A stretch of DNA of 64,000 nucleotides from JAJYKC01 sp963823105 (GCA_963823105.1 CAWGKC010000017.1:248001-312000), one strand, 5' to 3'; numbered from the stretch's first letter, positions 18,029 to 27,299 are shown. The notes: a model not told the origin generated them from the sequence alone. Translations and numbers: made by a program.

Positions 18029-19975
18029 ATGGCACGGCAATTCCATGGGCTCGGTTTACTGCTGCTGTCGGTGGTGTTCGTCTGTCCTGGCGCCGCTGCT
18101 CCTGTCGCGCACTTCATCGGACCGGAAGCCTGCGCGCGGTGCCATCGGGCCATTGCCGCTCAACAAAAGCAAACAGCCATGGCAACCACTTGGCAAGGAG
18201 GCCTCACGGCATGGCTTCCACCGGCCTTTCAGGCTTCAGCCGCTGACGATCTTCCTTACGAACTCAAGCGCATGGGCGAAGGTTTCACCTACTCCGTCGG
18301 CTTCGGCGGCACGAAGTTAACCTTGCCCGTCGAAGTCTTGATGGGTGGTCGGCGCCATGGGCTCGGATTCCTGGCCTCTATCCGCGAACTCGATGGCATT
18401 CCCCTGGCGCGGCCGGCGCTGGTTCAGGCCCGGTACGAGTGGAGTCCGGAAAGGAAACAACTGCTGCTCGCGCCGGGATGTATACGCACGAAGCCGCAAA
18501 CGCTCGACGCGGCGTTAGGCGTCATCCTGAGTCCGACGTTCGAATCGCGCTGCCTCGGTTGCCATGGTCAGCCCGGCACCCTGGGAAGCGGCAGGGACGG
18601 CGGCGTCGGTTGTGAAAGCTGCCACGGCCCCGGGTCTGGTCATCTGCTGGCGGTGAACGAAGGCCACCCCATGCAAGGCATCGTCAATCCTAAGCGCTTG
18701 TCGCCCGAAGATAGCATCGATGTCTGCGCCCGCTGCCATATCGGTTTGGGGCGGTTATCCGATCCGTCGACAGACGACTTGCTGATTGCAAATCAAGTCC
18801 TTGCTCTGCGGAGTTCAGAGTGTTTTCTCGAAAGCGGCAAAGCCATTTCCTGCACTATTTGCCATGATCCTCACAATGATGCGACCGGAGCTCGCCGAGC
18901 GGTTGAGGTATGCCTAAACTGTCACGCCGCAAGCGCGAAACCGCACGCTGCCCTATGCCCGGTGAATGCATCCGGCGGCTGCATCGGTTGCCACATGCCG
19001 TCCGTGGAAATGGGTCCGCTGCATTTGGTGGATCATGCGATCCGCGTTCATCCGGAACAAGGCGTGCCGGCCGTAACACCTGGCGCCGCCCCGCGGACAC
19101 AGATCCGGCCTGTAAGTGAATACTTGCGTCTCATCACAACGAATTCGAGTGAAGCTGCCGCTGCCGCGCGCAAACGGCTTCAGAGCGGGGAATCTTTCTA
19201 CCAGGTCGCGCGCGAGGCTTCGGTCGATCCCACCGCGCCGATCGGAGGCTATCTAGGCCGCAAAACACTCGCGGAGTTAGACCCAAAGCTTGCAGACGAG
19301 GCAGCCCGTCTTGGTTATGGCGAGACGAGCGCGGTTTTCGAGAGCGCCGGACGATGGGTCATCCTGCAACGCCTGTCCCGCGATTTTCGCCTGCAGGCCG
19401 AACAGTTGGAACGACAAGCCGAAGACTTAGCCACGCGCCATGATCCCGTCGCCGCCATCGGGAAGGCGCAGGAAGCGCTCATCGTGTATCCTCACTTCCT
19501 TCGTGCTCTTGATTTCATCGGGGTCACGCTTGCGGCCGCCGGCAATCCCAAACGGGCCGCCGAAGTGTTGAGCACAGCTACGCGCTTTTATCCCAACGAT
19601 GCCGGCACGGAGTTTGCGCTCGGCTCGGCGCTGGAACTGCTCAATGACAAAGCCGGCGCGGCCGCGGCGTACCAGCGAGCCATTTCCCTCGAGGAAGACT
19701 TCACCGCCGCCTACGGAAACTTGGGGCGAATCTCGTACTCATCGGGCGATTGGCAAAGTGCTATCGCGACCTTTCGGCGCGGTCTTCAAATCAATCCGCT
19801 CTCCGCCGAACTCAACTACGATTTAGGGCTCGCCTTGACCCGTAGCGGCGATGATGCCGGCGCCCGGCAAGCATTGGCATTGGCGCTTAGATTGGACCCC
19901 ACTCTCACTGAACCGGGTGTTCGTAAGCCCGGCGTTCCGCAACCAGACCAAGCGGCGCACCGGGAGAATCCGTGA
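18029..19975 (+). CDS. Multiheme cytochrome c - parvulin-type rotamase - TPR fusion protein
   Basis: A 648-residue exported protein with signal peptide (LLLLSVVFVCPGAAAP). Residues ~30-340 hold seven CxxCH heme sites: CARCH, CLGCH, CESCH, CARCH, CTICH (followed by DPH), CLNCH and CIGCH (followed by MP), the layout of c554-like multiheme cytochromes. Residues ~365-455 resemble a PpiC/parvulin rotamase: SGESFYQVAREASVDPTAPIGGYLGRKTL, then LGYGETSAVFESAGRWVILQ. The remaining ~190 residues are TPR units (AEVLSTATRFYPNDA, AAAYQRAISLEEDF, FRRGLQINPLSAELN). A periplasmic electron-transfer or assembly role is inferred. It stands alone on the plus strand but is related to the cytochromes at 27.3 and 31.2 kb. 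Confidence 0.8.
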   Translation: MARQFHGLGLLLLSVVFVCPGAAAPVAHFIGPEACARCHRAIAAQQKQTAMATTWQGGLTAWLPPAFQASAADDLPYELKRMGEGFTYSVGFGGTKLTLPVEVLMGGRRHGLGFLASIRELDGIPLARPALVQARYEWSPERKQLLLAPGCIRTKPQTLDAALGVILSPTFESRCLGCHGQPGTLGSGRDGGVGCESCHGPGSGHLLAVNEGHPMQGIVNPKRLSPEDSIDVCARCHIGLGRLSDPSTDDLLIANQVLALRSSECFLESGKAISCTICHDPHNDATGARRAVEVCLNCHAASAKPHAALCPVNASGGCIGCHMPSVEMGPLHLVDHAIRVHPEQGVPAVTPGAAPRTQIRPVSEYLRLITTNSSEAAAAARKRLQSGESFYQVAREASVDPTAPIGGYLGRKTLAELDPKLADEAARLGYGETSAVFESAGRWVILQRLSRDFRLQAEQLERQAEDLATRHDPVAAIGKAQEALIVYPHFLRALDFIGVTLAAAGNPKRAAEVLSTATRFYPNDAGTEFALGSALELLNDKAGAAAAYQRAISLEEDFTAAYGNLGRISYSSGDWQSAIATFRRGLQINPLSAELNYDLGLALTRSGDDAGARQALALALRLDPTLTEPGVRKPGVPQPDQAAHRENP

Positions 19976-20029
19976 AATGGGGCGGCCTGAATTCTCGGTT
20001 TGCCTGTTTGCCTATGCGAACTTTTGTGG

Positions 20030-20392
20030 GACCGAATTCGCGCAAGACTTAGACACGGAAGCAGAAGACTCGGCGCTGACCCCAGACGCAGGCGAGATTC
20101 ATCTGGTGCTGAACAACGATGGAACCCATAAGACGCGAGGGTAGTTCGCTGGTTTTTGCGTCACCCGCGGTATCGATTACACTTCACTCCTACGAGTGGC
20201 TCGTGGGTCAATCAGGTCGAGCGCTGGTTTGCCGAGATCACTGAAAAACGGATTCGGCGCGGGTCATTCCTGAGTGTCCCCAGCATGGGGAAGGGCATTC
20301 ACGAGTATCTGGAGTAGAATAACGAGCATCCGAAGCCTTTCGTCTGGACCGCAGGTGGCGATCTGATCCTCGGAAGATTCGAGACTTTGTGA
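20030..20392 (+). mobile_element. IS630-family transposase remnant
   Basis: Reading through frame changes, the stretch gives EIHLVLNNDGTHKT, then FLRHPRYRLHFTPTSGSWVNQVERWF, AEITEKRIRRGSF and NNEHPKPFVW. These are the C-terminal landmarks of IS630-type DDE transposases (the 'LD(N)Y.THK', 'HFTPT..SW.NQVE' and 'HPKPF.W' motifs). The second catalytic Asp of LDNY appears changed to Asn (LNND). A shift after HKTRG and an in-frame TAG before NNEHP kill the gene. The 5' two thirds and both terminal repeats are missing. It marks past transposition next to the fucose genes. Confidence 0.8.
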
Positions 20393-20475
20393 ACGTATGC
20401 TCACTCACCCAAGACTTCGAAGGCTCGGATCGCTCAACGAATGTCCAACCCAGGACACCAGACTAATACTTTCGT

Positions 20476-21861
20476 TTAGTAGGTGGCCCGGAGCCTGATA
20501 ACAGTTACGTCCGAATCCTGCGGCTGCGCTGGCAGCTTGATAATCAGGCGGCTATCCAACTGGTCGAAAGTCAACGGCTGGTTTGTGGCAAGCAGACTGG
20601 CAGAACGAAACTTCGGCAAGCCTTGACCCGGCAGTTCGAGCGACTCTCCTGGCCAATCGAAGACGTGCAAGAAAACGTCGCGGCCTCGTGCCGTGGTCCG
20701 CACGCCGCCCAGCCCTTGAAGTGGTCCATAGGTTGTGCCATAGATCGACTCGCCGTTGCGGTCTAGCCACTTGCCAATCGCTTGGAGGCGTCCCGTGAAC
20801 TCGGGCTGAATGGTTCCATCCGGGCCGGGGCCCACGTTCAAGAGGAAGTTACCTCCGCGGCTTGCCACTTCCACTAGGGTTCGGACGAGTTGTCCCACCG
20901 TCTTGAAGTCGCGGTCATTCTTGTTGTAGGCCCATGTGCCGTTAATCGTCATGCACGTTTCCCAGAGCCGGAACTCCTCGGGCGTGGGCACGTAGCCTGG
21001 CTTTGTACCCGGGTCCTTGTGATCGAAATCCAGAGTGCTGCCCTTTACCGGAATGCCCGCGGGCAGGAATTGCTCAGGCGTTTCGAAATCCCCCGGAATT
21101 CCTATGCGATTGTTGATCAGCGTGTTCGGCTGCTGTTCGAGAATGGCCCGCTGCATCCGGTATCCATCGAACTTGCGCTGATTGTACAAGCCATCGAACC
21201 AGATGAGTGCAACGTCTCCGTAGCGCGTAAGCAACTCGCGCAGTTGCATCTCCATGTAGCTGAGATAAAGTGGCCACGTATCGCGGGTTGGCTCACCATT
21301 CCAGTTCTCGGCGGCGAGTTTCGATGTGTCCCGGAACGCTGGATGATTCATATCCGGCGGCGAGTAGTAAAAACCGAGTGGCATCTTCTGGCGCTGGCAC
21401 GCTTCGGATAACTGCTTCACGATGTCGTTTTTGTAAGGTGTGTTCGAGATCTTGTAGGTGGTGAATGCGGAATCGAACATGCAAAAGCCGTCATGGTGCT
21501 TCGTCGTGAAGACGATATAGCGCTGACCTGCCGTCCTGGCCAAGGCGACCCAGCCATCCGGATCGAAGCGAATCGGGTTGAACCGGCTCGGCAAAGCTCG
21601 GTACTCCTGCTCCGTTATAGCGAATTGCTTCGAAGGACGCATGATCGGCCAGGAAGCTTCCACGCTGGCGACCGAGTAAGGTCCCCAATGGATGAACATG
21701 CCAAACTTCGCTTCGCGATACCAGGCAGTTCGTTGAGCGTCGTCAGCCAGTGATTGAGCCAAAGATACGGGAGTGGCTTTGGATCCCGTGCTGCGCTGCG
21801 GCGAAGCTACCTTCGCAAAAGAAATCCCGGAAGCGATTGCAAGTAACTGACGTCGATTCAT
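20476..21861 (-). CDS. Alpha-L-fucosidase, glycoside hydrolase family 29
   Basis: A 461-residue enzyme with an N-terminal MNRRQLLAIASGISFAKVA segment that looks like an export signal, possibly Tat-dependent. GH29 features are clear: AKFGMFIHWGPYSVAS (51-66), FTTKHHDGFCMFD (118-130), the nucleophile Asp223 in LIWFDGLYNQ, and SRGGNFLLNVGPGPDG. It lacks a large C-terminal extension and ends in a short beta-domain. It shares only the family core with the enzyme at 16303, so the two probably differ in linkage preference. It is last in the minus-strand fucose operon, 18 bases after the transporter stop. Confidence 0.9.
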   Translation of the reverse strand: MNRRQLLAIASGISFAKVASPQRSTGSKATPVSLAQSLADDAQRTAWYREAKFGMFIHWGPYSVASVEASWPIMRPSKQFAITEQEYRALPSRFNPIRFDPDGWVALARTAGQRYIVFTTKHHDGFCMFDSAFTTYKISNTPYKNDIVKQLSEACQRQKMPLGFYYSPPDMNHPAFRDTSKLAAENWNGEPTRDTWPLYLSYMEMQLRELLTRYGDVALIWFDGLYNQRKFDGYRMQRAILEQQPNTLINNRIGIPGDFETPEQFLPAGIPVKGSTLDFDHKDPGTKPGYVPTPEEFRLWETCMTINGTWAYNKNDRDFKTVGQLVRTLVEVASRGGNFLLNVGPGPDGTIQPEFTGRLQAIGKWLDRNGESIYGTTYGPLQGLGGVRTTARGRDVFLHVFDWPGESLELPGQGLPKFRSASLLATNQPLTFDQLDSRLIIKLPAQPQDSDVTVIRLRATY

Positions 21862-21879
21862 TTTGAAATCACCTTTCCC

Positions 21880-22917
21880 TCAAGACCGCGAGGCAAGCAG
21901 AAACGTCGCGGAAGCCAGCAGGAGAAGGCTGGCAGCCATCCCGTATTTCGCCGATGGCGGAGCGCCGCGCCACTCCGAAGTCACCAGTCCCGAACCGTTA
22001 GCCGTCATGATCATGAAGATCTGGAACAGCGCCCACCCAACGGATGTGCCCAACTCGCCGAGATAGACCGAACCTACGCCATAGACGGCGAAAGCCCCCA
22101 TCCATAAAACCCCCATAGCGATCCCGCACCAGGCATCCGCGCCCCACCCCCCTCGAAAAAACTTCCATGTGCCATTGCGGGAGAGCCGAACCGCGGCAAA
22201 GGAGACGTTGGGCACAAAGCCGCCTAACAGCGCGATGGGCCATACCGCATAGCCGGCGCTTTCGGGAGAGTTCCCCATCCGTACCGCCTGCCGGGCGATA
22301 CCGTCCCCGAATGCAAAAGCGTAATTCAGCATGGGCGCCAGAATTCCGCATAAAACAGCCAGGCCGAGCGCGGTGCTGTAGCCACTCTCTCGGGCCGGGC
22401 GTGACGCGGTTCCGGTTCTTTCGCGCATTCTCCCGGCCCAGGCGGCGAGCGCGACTCCCACGATCATTACGGCAACCCCGCAAAAGACGATTACGCCCCG
22501 GTAGCTAGCGGCAACATCGCGATGCTTGACGAGCAGCGGGACGAGCGTTCCGAAAAGCGCCCCAAGACCCACAATTACGGCGTATCCGAGCGCCATCCCG
22601 AGCCGCGCGATGCACAGACCGAACAGCACCTGCGCGATTCCCCATCCTGCTCCGAACAACAGGGACGGCCCGAATGTCATGAGGGGCAGTGAATGATAGA
22701 CCGCCAGCAAGCCCGCCACGTTTTTCAGAGCGAGCGCCCAGGGAAGGATGATTAGCGAAACGATGCTAAAGACAAGCCATACGCATTCCCACGGCCACCG
22801 GCGGGCGTACTTCATGGGCGCCATGCATGTGCCGGAGAGCAAACCCGCCAACAGCGTCAACGCAAAGCCGATTCGAAAATGTTCCAATGTTAGCGGCTCC
22901 CCGGGATGAGGTCGCAT
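21880..22917 (-). CDS. RhaT-like sugar/proton symporter
   Basis: A ~345-residue integral membrane protein with about ten hydrophobic helices. The opening (FALTLLAGLLSGTCMAPMKYARRWPWECVWLVFS) and SLLFGAGWGIAQVLFGLCIARLGMALGYAV match the L-rhamnose/H+ symporter RhaT family. In this context the likely substrate is L-fucose or a breakdown product; that is inference from neighbours. ATG 22917 overlaps the end of the fuconate dehydratase gene by 28 bases. An in-frame TTG at 22887, nine bases after GGGGAG and just past the upstream stop, is a credible alternative start. It sits between the dehydratase and the fucosidase in the operon. Confidence 0.85.
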   Translation of the reverse strand: MRPHPGEPLTLEHFRIGFALTLLAGLLSGTCMAPMKYARRWPWECVWLVFSIVSLIILPWALALKNVAGLLAVYHSLPLMTFGPSLLFGAGWGIAQVLFGLCIARLGMALGYAVIVGLGALFGTLVPLLVKHRDVAASYRGVIVFCGVAVMIVGVALAAWAGRMRERTGTASRPARESGYSTALGLAVLCGILAPMLNYAFAFGDGIARQAVRMGNSPESAGYAVWPIALLGGFVPNVSFAAVRLSRNGTWKFFRGGWGADAWCGIAMGVLWMGAFAVYGVGSVYLGELGTSVGWALFQIFMIMTANGSGLVTSEWRGAPPSAKYGMAASLLLLASATFLLASRS

Positions 22918-24134
22918 GAAAGGCCGGGCTCGTGCGGCGTAACATACTTTCCGTTTTCGACCACGGCCGGATGCACGAAGTGCTTGCGCAAGTGGGGAAT
23001 GTACTCAAGAAATACGACCGCATGGCCAAGCGCCACGTGATTGAACAAGACCAGGTGCTGGTGAATTTGCCCCATATCTCCCACATGCGGCACCACCGGC
23101 ATCTCGTATCTCCGCGCGAGCAGGCTGACCGCGAGGAACTCGGCAACGCCGGCCAGCCGCGTGCAATCCGCCTGCGCAAAGTGCATGGCGCGACTTACCA
23201 TGAAGTTGCGGAACATTATGCGATTAGGTACATGCTCACCCAAGGCGATGCGGAGGGGCGCGATTCGGCCGGCGAGCCGGACGTGTCCTTCGATATCGTC
23301 CGGATGGGTAGGCTCTTCGATCCAATAGGGATCGATCTCGCGCACAGCCTCGCACACGCGGGCGGCCTGCTGCACCGTCCATTGTTGATTGGCGTCGAGC
23401 ATAATCCGGCACTCGGCCCCGGCGAGTTGGCGAAGCAGGGTAGCGCGGCGTACGTCTCGCCTCCAGTCCCGCGAACCAACCTTTAGCTTCAGTGCCCGGA
23501 AGCCTCTGTCGAGCGCCTGTTTCACGTTGTCCGAGAGTTGCGCGTCGTCGTACTGAAACCAACCGACGGAGGTGTCGTAACCGGGATATCCTTCTACGAG
23601 AACATGCTCGCGTCCCGTTCGGCGTTCGCGCTCCGCCTCGATCATTTCAACGGCTTGCTCGCGGGTCAAATCCTCTTCGAGATAACTGAGGTCCAACAGA
23701 TTCGCCAACTCGCGCGAACTCAGATCGAGGAGCAGACGCCACAAAGGCAGGCCGCGCGCTTTCGCCCAAAGATCGAAACAGGCGTTCGTCAAAGAAGCCA
23801 GCGCGAGGTGAACAGCACCTTTGTGCGGCCCCAGCCACCGCAGGCTTGCGTCATCCGACAGTTTGCGGCTCACGGCGCCGAAGTCGGACATCAACTCTTC
23901 AATAGGTAATTTGGGAAGCAATTCGCCAAGCGCTGCGATCAAACGGCAGACGATCTCGTTGCCATTGCCCAAAGTGAGAACGATTCCGCAACCCGAGATG
24001 CCATCCGCGGCGATCAACCGCGTGACCGCGAACGCGTATTGGACCACGTTGTGAACAGCGTCCGTGCCGGCGCCCGCTTCCAAATCGAACCGGCGGTCCT
24101 CCGTCTCAACGCGCAAGATCGTGACGGACTTCAT
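22890..24134 (-). CDS. L-fuconate dehydratase-like enolase-superfamily enzyme
   Basis: A 414-residue enolase-superfamily protein. The capping domain contains YAFAVTRLIAADGISGCGIVLTLGNGNE, characteristic of the fuconate dehydratase group. Barrel motifs follow: KxK base in ALKLKVGS, metal ligands in IMLDANQQW, WIEEPTHPDD and ALGEHVPNR, and the His-containing VVPHVGDMGQ. The family converts L-fuconate to 2-keto-3-deoxy-L-fuconate in the non-phosphorylating fucose pathway. Its start overlaps the SDR stop (ATGA at 24134-24131), so the two are coupled. Other sugar acid dehydratases of the superfamily are possible, but the fucosidase neighbours support fuconate. Confidence 0.85.
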   Translation of the reverse strand: MKSVTILRVETEDRRFDLEAGAGTDAVHNVVQYAFAVTRLIAADGISGCGIVLTLGNGNEIVCRLIAALGELLPKLPIEELMSDFGAVSRKLSDDASLRWLGPHKGAVHLALASLTNACFDLWAKARGLPLWRLLLDLSSRELANLLDLSYLEEDLTREQAVEMIEAERERRTGREHVLVEGYPGYDTSVGWFQYDDAQLSDNVKQALDRGFRALKLKVGSRDWRRDVRRATLLRQLAGAECRIMLDANQQWTVQQAARVCEAVREIDPYWIEEPTHPDDIEGHVRLAGRIAPLRIALGEHVPNRIMFRNFMVSRAMHFAQADCTRLAGVAEFLAVSLLARRYEMPVVPHVGDMGQIHQHLVLFNHVALGHAVVFLEYIPHLRKHFVHPAVVENGKYVTPHEPGLSCDLIPGSR

Positions 24135-24889
24135 CGCCGGTAGCCTAGTTCAGCGCCCCCGCTAACGGGAAGGATGCAGCCCGTGATGAAACGGGCTTTC
24201 TCGGACAATAGAAACACAGCGGCATCGGCGATCACGTCGCCTTGCGGGCAGTATCCAAGCGCGTGAATCTGGTCCAGGTACGTTCGGATCGACGTTGGAT
24301 CCTGCTGCTCGCCGCACCAGCGTTCGAGCGTCGGGGTCCAAACGCCAGCCGGACAAACGGCATTGACTCGGACGCCGAACTCGGCATAGTCAAGCGCCAT
24401 CGACTTCGTTAGCGCGATCATGCCGCCTTTCGTTGCCGTGTAGGCGGCGTGAATCGATTGCCCGATGAGACCCACCATGCTGGCGGTGTTCAGGATGACG
24501 CCACGGGTTTGCTTCAGCATGGGCAGCGCTGACCTCGTCGTCCAATAAACGCTTTTTAGATTAACATTAAACAAACTGTCCCACTCCGGCTCTGAGGTTT
24601 CCTCCAACGTCTTGGAAGGACTCGCAATTCCTGCGTTGTTATGCACCGCGTCGATCCGGCCAAAATGCGAGAATGCTGTTTTCACGGCCCGGTCGACCGA
24701 GGCGCCATCAGCGACATCGCACGCCAGGGCGATGCTGCCGTCTCCCGCATGCGCCGTCCCTTCCGCGGCGTGCTCGTCGACATCGACGACCACGACCTTC
24801 GCGCCTTCCGCTGCATAAACGATCGCACATGCCCGGCCGATTCCGCTCCCGCCTCCGGTGATGAACACGACCTTGTCTTCGAGTAGCAT
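24131..24889 (-). CDS. Short-chain dehydrogenase/reductase, probably of fucose catabolism
   Basis: About 252 residues from ATG 24889 (an in-frame ATG at 24931 would overlap the upstream gene). The cofactor motif is TGGGSGIGRA, with VVVVDVD ending the second strand, suggesting NAD preference. Other landmarks are NNAGIASP, NTASMVG with the catalytic Ser, and YTATKGG with the YxxxK pair. The C-terminus ends FITGCILPVSGGAELGYRR. In the operon it could oxidise L-fucose to the lactone or 2-keto-3-deoxy-L-fuconate to the diketo acid; sequence alone does not decide. No lactonase or aldolase gene is present beside it. Confidence 0.85.
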   Translation of the reverse strand: MLLEDKVVFITGGGSGIGRACAIVYAAEGAKVVVVDVDEHAAEGTAHAGDGSIALACDVADGASVDRAVKTAFSHFGRIDAVHNNAGIASPSKTLEETSEPEWDSLFNVNLKSVYWTTRSALPMLKQTRGVILNTASMVGLIGQSIHAAYTATKGGMIALTKSMALDYAEFGVRVNAVCPAGVWTPTLERWCGEQQDPTSIRTYLDQIHALGYCPQGDVIADAAVFLLSEKARFITGCILPVSGGAELGYRR

Positions 24890-24896
24890 CTTGGCC

Positions 24897-26060
24897 CTAT
24901 CGCGCCTCATACGATTCATGGCATTCGGCAATACCCTTCTCCATCGCGTCGAGAGCCGCCGGAATCCCCATCTCGCCGGTCATGGCGGAACGAACGGTAC
25001 GCCAAAGCAACTCCTCGATCGCGGGGTAGTAAGGAAGGCTGGGCGGAACCAGCGCGTCTTCGGCGATAACACAATCCAGCAGCCTCCAGCGCTCGCTCTC
25101 CGCGGCGGGCGCTTCGGAACGCATTTGCGCAACGACGGCCGGGCGCGCGGGAACCGACCCTTGACGCGCTTCTTGCAGTTGCCGTTCGGACGAGGTTAGA
25201 AACCGAAGGAGTTGGATCGCCTCTGGCCGCCGGATGCCGCGCCGTGTGAGTGCGAAGGTATGCGATCCGGCATATGCTTTGTGGATTCCGCCGGGCCCGG
25301 CGGGCATTCTGGCCAAGCCGAGTTGGCCGCTCACCTGAGATACGGCGGGATCGCGATACGCGCCGTAATAGCCCGGCCAATCGCAAATCATTGCGGCAAG
25401 GCCATCGCGGAAACACTGGTGCGCCTCGTCGTAACGCCACTCAACCACTCCCGCCGGAACCGCACCCGAACCGTACAACTCACGAATGACTTCCAGCGCC
25501 CAGGCGCCACCCGCATTGTTTAGCTGCGGGATCTTCGATTGAGGGAATAAGCAGGCGCCGGCCATCTCGGCCAATTCAAAAAACATTCCGAACAGGCCGG
25601 AGCCCCGTCCGGTAAATACGAAACCAAAAAAGCCGCGGCCCGTCGATAACCGGCGTGCGGTCTCGATGAGTTCCGTCCACGTGCCTGGGGCCTGCGCCAT
25701 TAGGTCATTTCGATAATGCAGCAATTTCACATCGATGTTGCGGGGCAGCGCATAGAGGCGGCCTTCGATTCTTGCGCGCTCCATGAGCGGCGCATAGAAA
25801 TCGACGATATTGAGTTGACTGATAGCGTCATCGAGGGGCGCGAGAAAGGATAGCTGCGACGGCGCATACTTGGTGTGCGTGCTTACCAGGTCGTACGTGA
25901 CCTCGGGCAACGACGCGAGATGCGCATTCAACTGCTCGTGGGGAGCACGAAAGCCGATGTTCACGCGGGTTCCCGCCGCGCGCTCGAAATCGGCAATGCA
26001 CGCGTAGAGTTGGTCATACATGGGGCCACCGATGAATGCGACGCACAACGGATCAGGCAT
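24897..26060 (-). CDS. ABC-type sugar solute-binding-protein homologue without a visible signal peptide
   Basis: About 387 residues starting at ATG 26060; an in-frame ATG at 26144 would add 28 hydrophilic residues and also no signal peptide. The protein opens LCVAFIGGPMYDQLYACIADFERAAGTRV, typical of family 1 solute-binding proteins. It continues with TYDLVSTHTKYAPS, YALPRNIDVKLLHYRNDL and SHTFALTRRGIRRPEAIQLLRFL. Known members bind sugars in the periplasm for ABC importers, but no permease or ATPase gene is in the window. The missing export signal suggests a cytoplasmic ligand sensor or a mis-defined 5' end. It is the first intact gene of the fucose operon. Confidence 0.75.
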   Translation of the reverse strand: MPDPLCVAFIGGPMYDQLYACIADFERAAGTRVNIGFRAPHEQLNAHLASLPEVTYDLVSTHTKYAPSQLSFLAPLDDAISQLNIVDFYAPLMERARIEGRLYALPRNIDVKLLHYRNDLMAQAPGTWTELIETARRLSTGRGFFGFVFTGRGSGLFGMFFELAEMAGACLFPQSKIPQLNNAGGAWALEVIRELYGSGAVPAGVVEWRYDEAHQCFRDGLAAMICDWPGYYGAYRDPAVSQVSGQLGLARMPAGPGGIHKAYAGSHTFALTRRGIRRPEAIQLLRFLTSSERQLQEARQGSVPARPAVVAQMRSEAPAAESERWRLLDCVIAEDALVPPSLPYYPAIEELLWRTVRSAMTGEMGIPAALDAMEKGIAECHESYEAR

Positions 26061-26067
26061 CGAAACG

Positions 26068-26684
26068 TTACCCTTTCCGTCCGCGCGACCGCTGACCATT
26101 GTGATGAACCTCGATGGATCCTTCGACGTTCTCCCAGACTGCATAGGCCGATGCGGCGAAGGGCCGGATAAAGTGATGTGGACACTGACCGGCGAGAATC
26201 GGATTGCCCTCGCGGATCATGTGCGGCAACAGACGGTGATTCGACAGGTCGCCGATCCGGGCGTGCGGTCCTTCTCGCTCGTGAGGGCGCGGACCTGAAT
26301 AAACGCCATTAGCGGGAAGAGGAATTTCGCTCCGATCTCGGCCAACACAGGGTTTGCCGGGCGCGCGCGTGAGCGCGATATGAAAGTCGAGATCCCTCTG
26401 AACAAGCTCCTTCATTCGCCGCCTCTCCGCTGCGATTGCCATACGCTCAAGCGCTGCTTCAACGCCCGAAAGATCCGATCGGTTGGAGCAGGCCAATTGT
26501 GCCGCGAGCCCTTCGATCGCCCGCGAACGGACGCCTGCGCCGCGCTGAACTCCTCGGGCGAAACGGTTTCCACGACTCGTTGCCCCGCGTGGAGACGGCC
26601 CGTCACGATGACTTGCTTAAGCGCCAAGGCGAGTTGTTCTTTCAGAAGGACGCCGTGCGAGGTGTCATCTGGAAGGGCGGGCAT
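26068..26684 (-). pseudogene. GntR/FCD-family transcriptional regulator, decayed
   Basis: From ATG 26684 the protein reads LLKEQLALALKQVIVTGRLHAGQRVVE, the start of a GntR winged helix, and FSAAQASVR from its recognition region. After this the frame breaks. A second frame gives SGVEAALERMAIAAERRRMKELVQRDLDFHIALTRAPGKP, the beginning of an FCD ligand domain. A third (VLAEIGAKFLFPLMAFIQVRAL) and again the second (DLSNHRLLPHMIREGNP, FAASAYAVWENVE) continue it. The DNA-binding domain is also shortened. Such regulators sense sugar acids and control neighbouring catabolic operons, so this was probably the local fucose regulator. It cannot make a functional protein as written. Confidence 0.75.
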
Positions 26685-27299
26685 AAGTCGCTCAGATGGA
26701 GTATATCTAAACCAACGTCGGTCGTAAATGGTCGGATAAGCGTTTGAACAACTAATCGGGCTTATTTCGACCCTCTAGGAAATAAATACTTGCGTGGCGC
26801 GTTCGGCTTCCGGCCCAACACCACCTGGAACCCGACCACCCATACGAACATCGCAGCCACCCTACTGCTGCATCACGCCGCCGTCGTGCGTCTGGCGGCC
26901 GCGCAGGTTTGGGGCCGATTCGCCACACCAGATCAGAGCCGAGGTGGGCCCTCAAGCGGCTACCTTCCATAGTCCCCAGAAATCGGCCTCCCGGGTGGGA
27001 GTTTGCAATTGCGATTTTTCGCCTCGGTTGCGGAATCAATCCGATTTCATGCTGAACTCAACTAAGAATTGGGTCTCGCTTTGAGTAAAAGTGGCGACGT
27101 GTCCAGGGGCAACAAGCTTTGAAGCTGGCTCGCCGGCTCGACCCTACTCTGCCGGAGCGAGCGTTGGGACTCCCAGCAGTCGGCGAGGAGTCCGGCAAAT
27201 TGAGGTTCGAGAGTCAAGTTCCCTTCGGCCGCGGTTGAGGGAGCAATCCCAATAATCGGCAGTGTGTGTAACGGCCGCCGGTTCGCTATAGTTTTCAGC
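26685..27299. other. Intergenic region between divergent operons
   Basis: About 615 bases between the decayed GntR gene (minus) and the cytochrome operon (plus). Open frames here are short and unrecognised. No insertion sequence, RNA gene or clear repeat was seen. It must carry the promoter for the cytochrome operon; no strong sigma-70 hexamers were identified. Confidence 0.4.
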
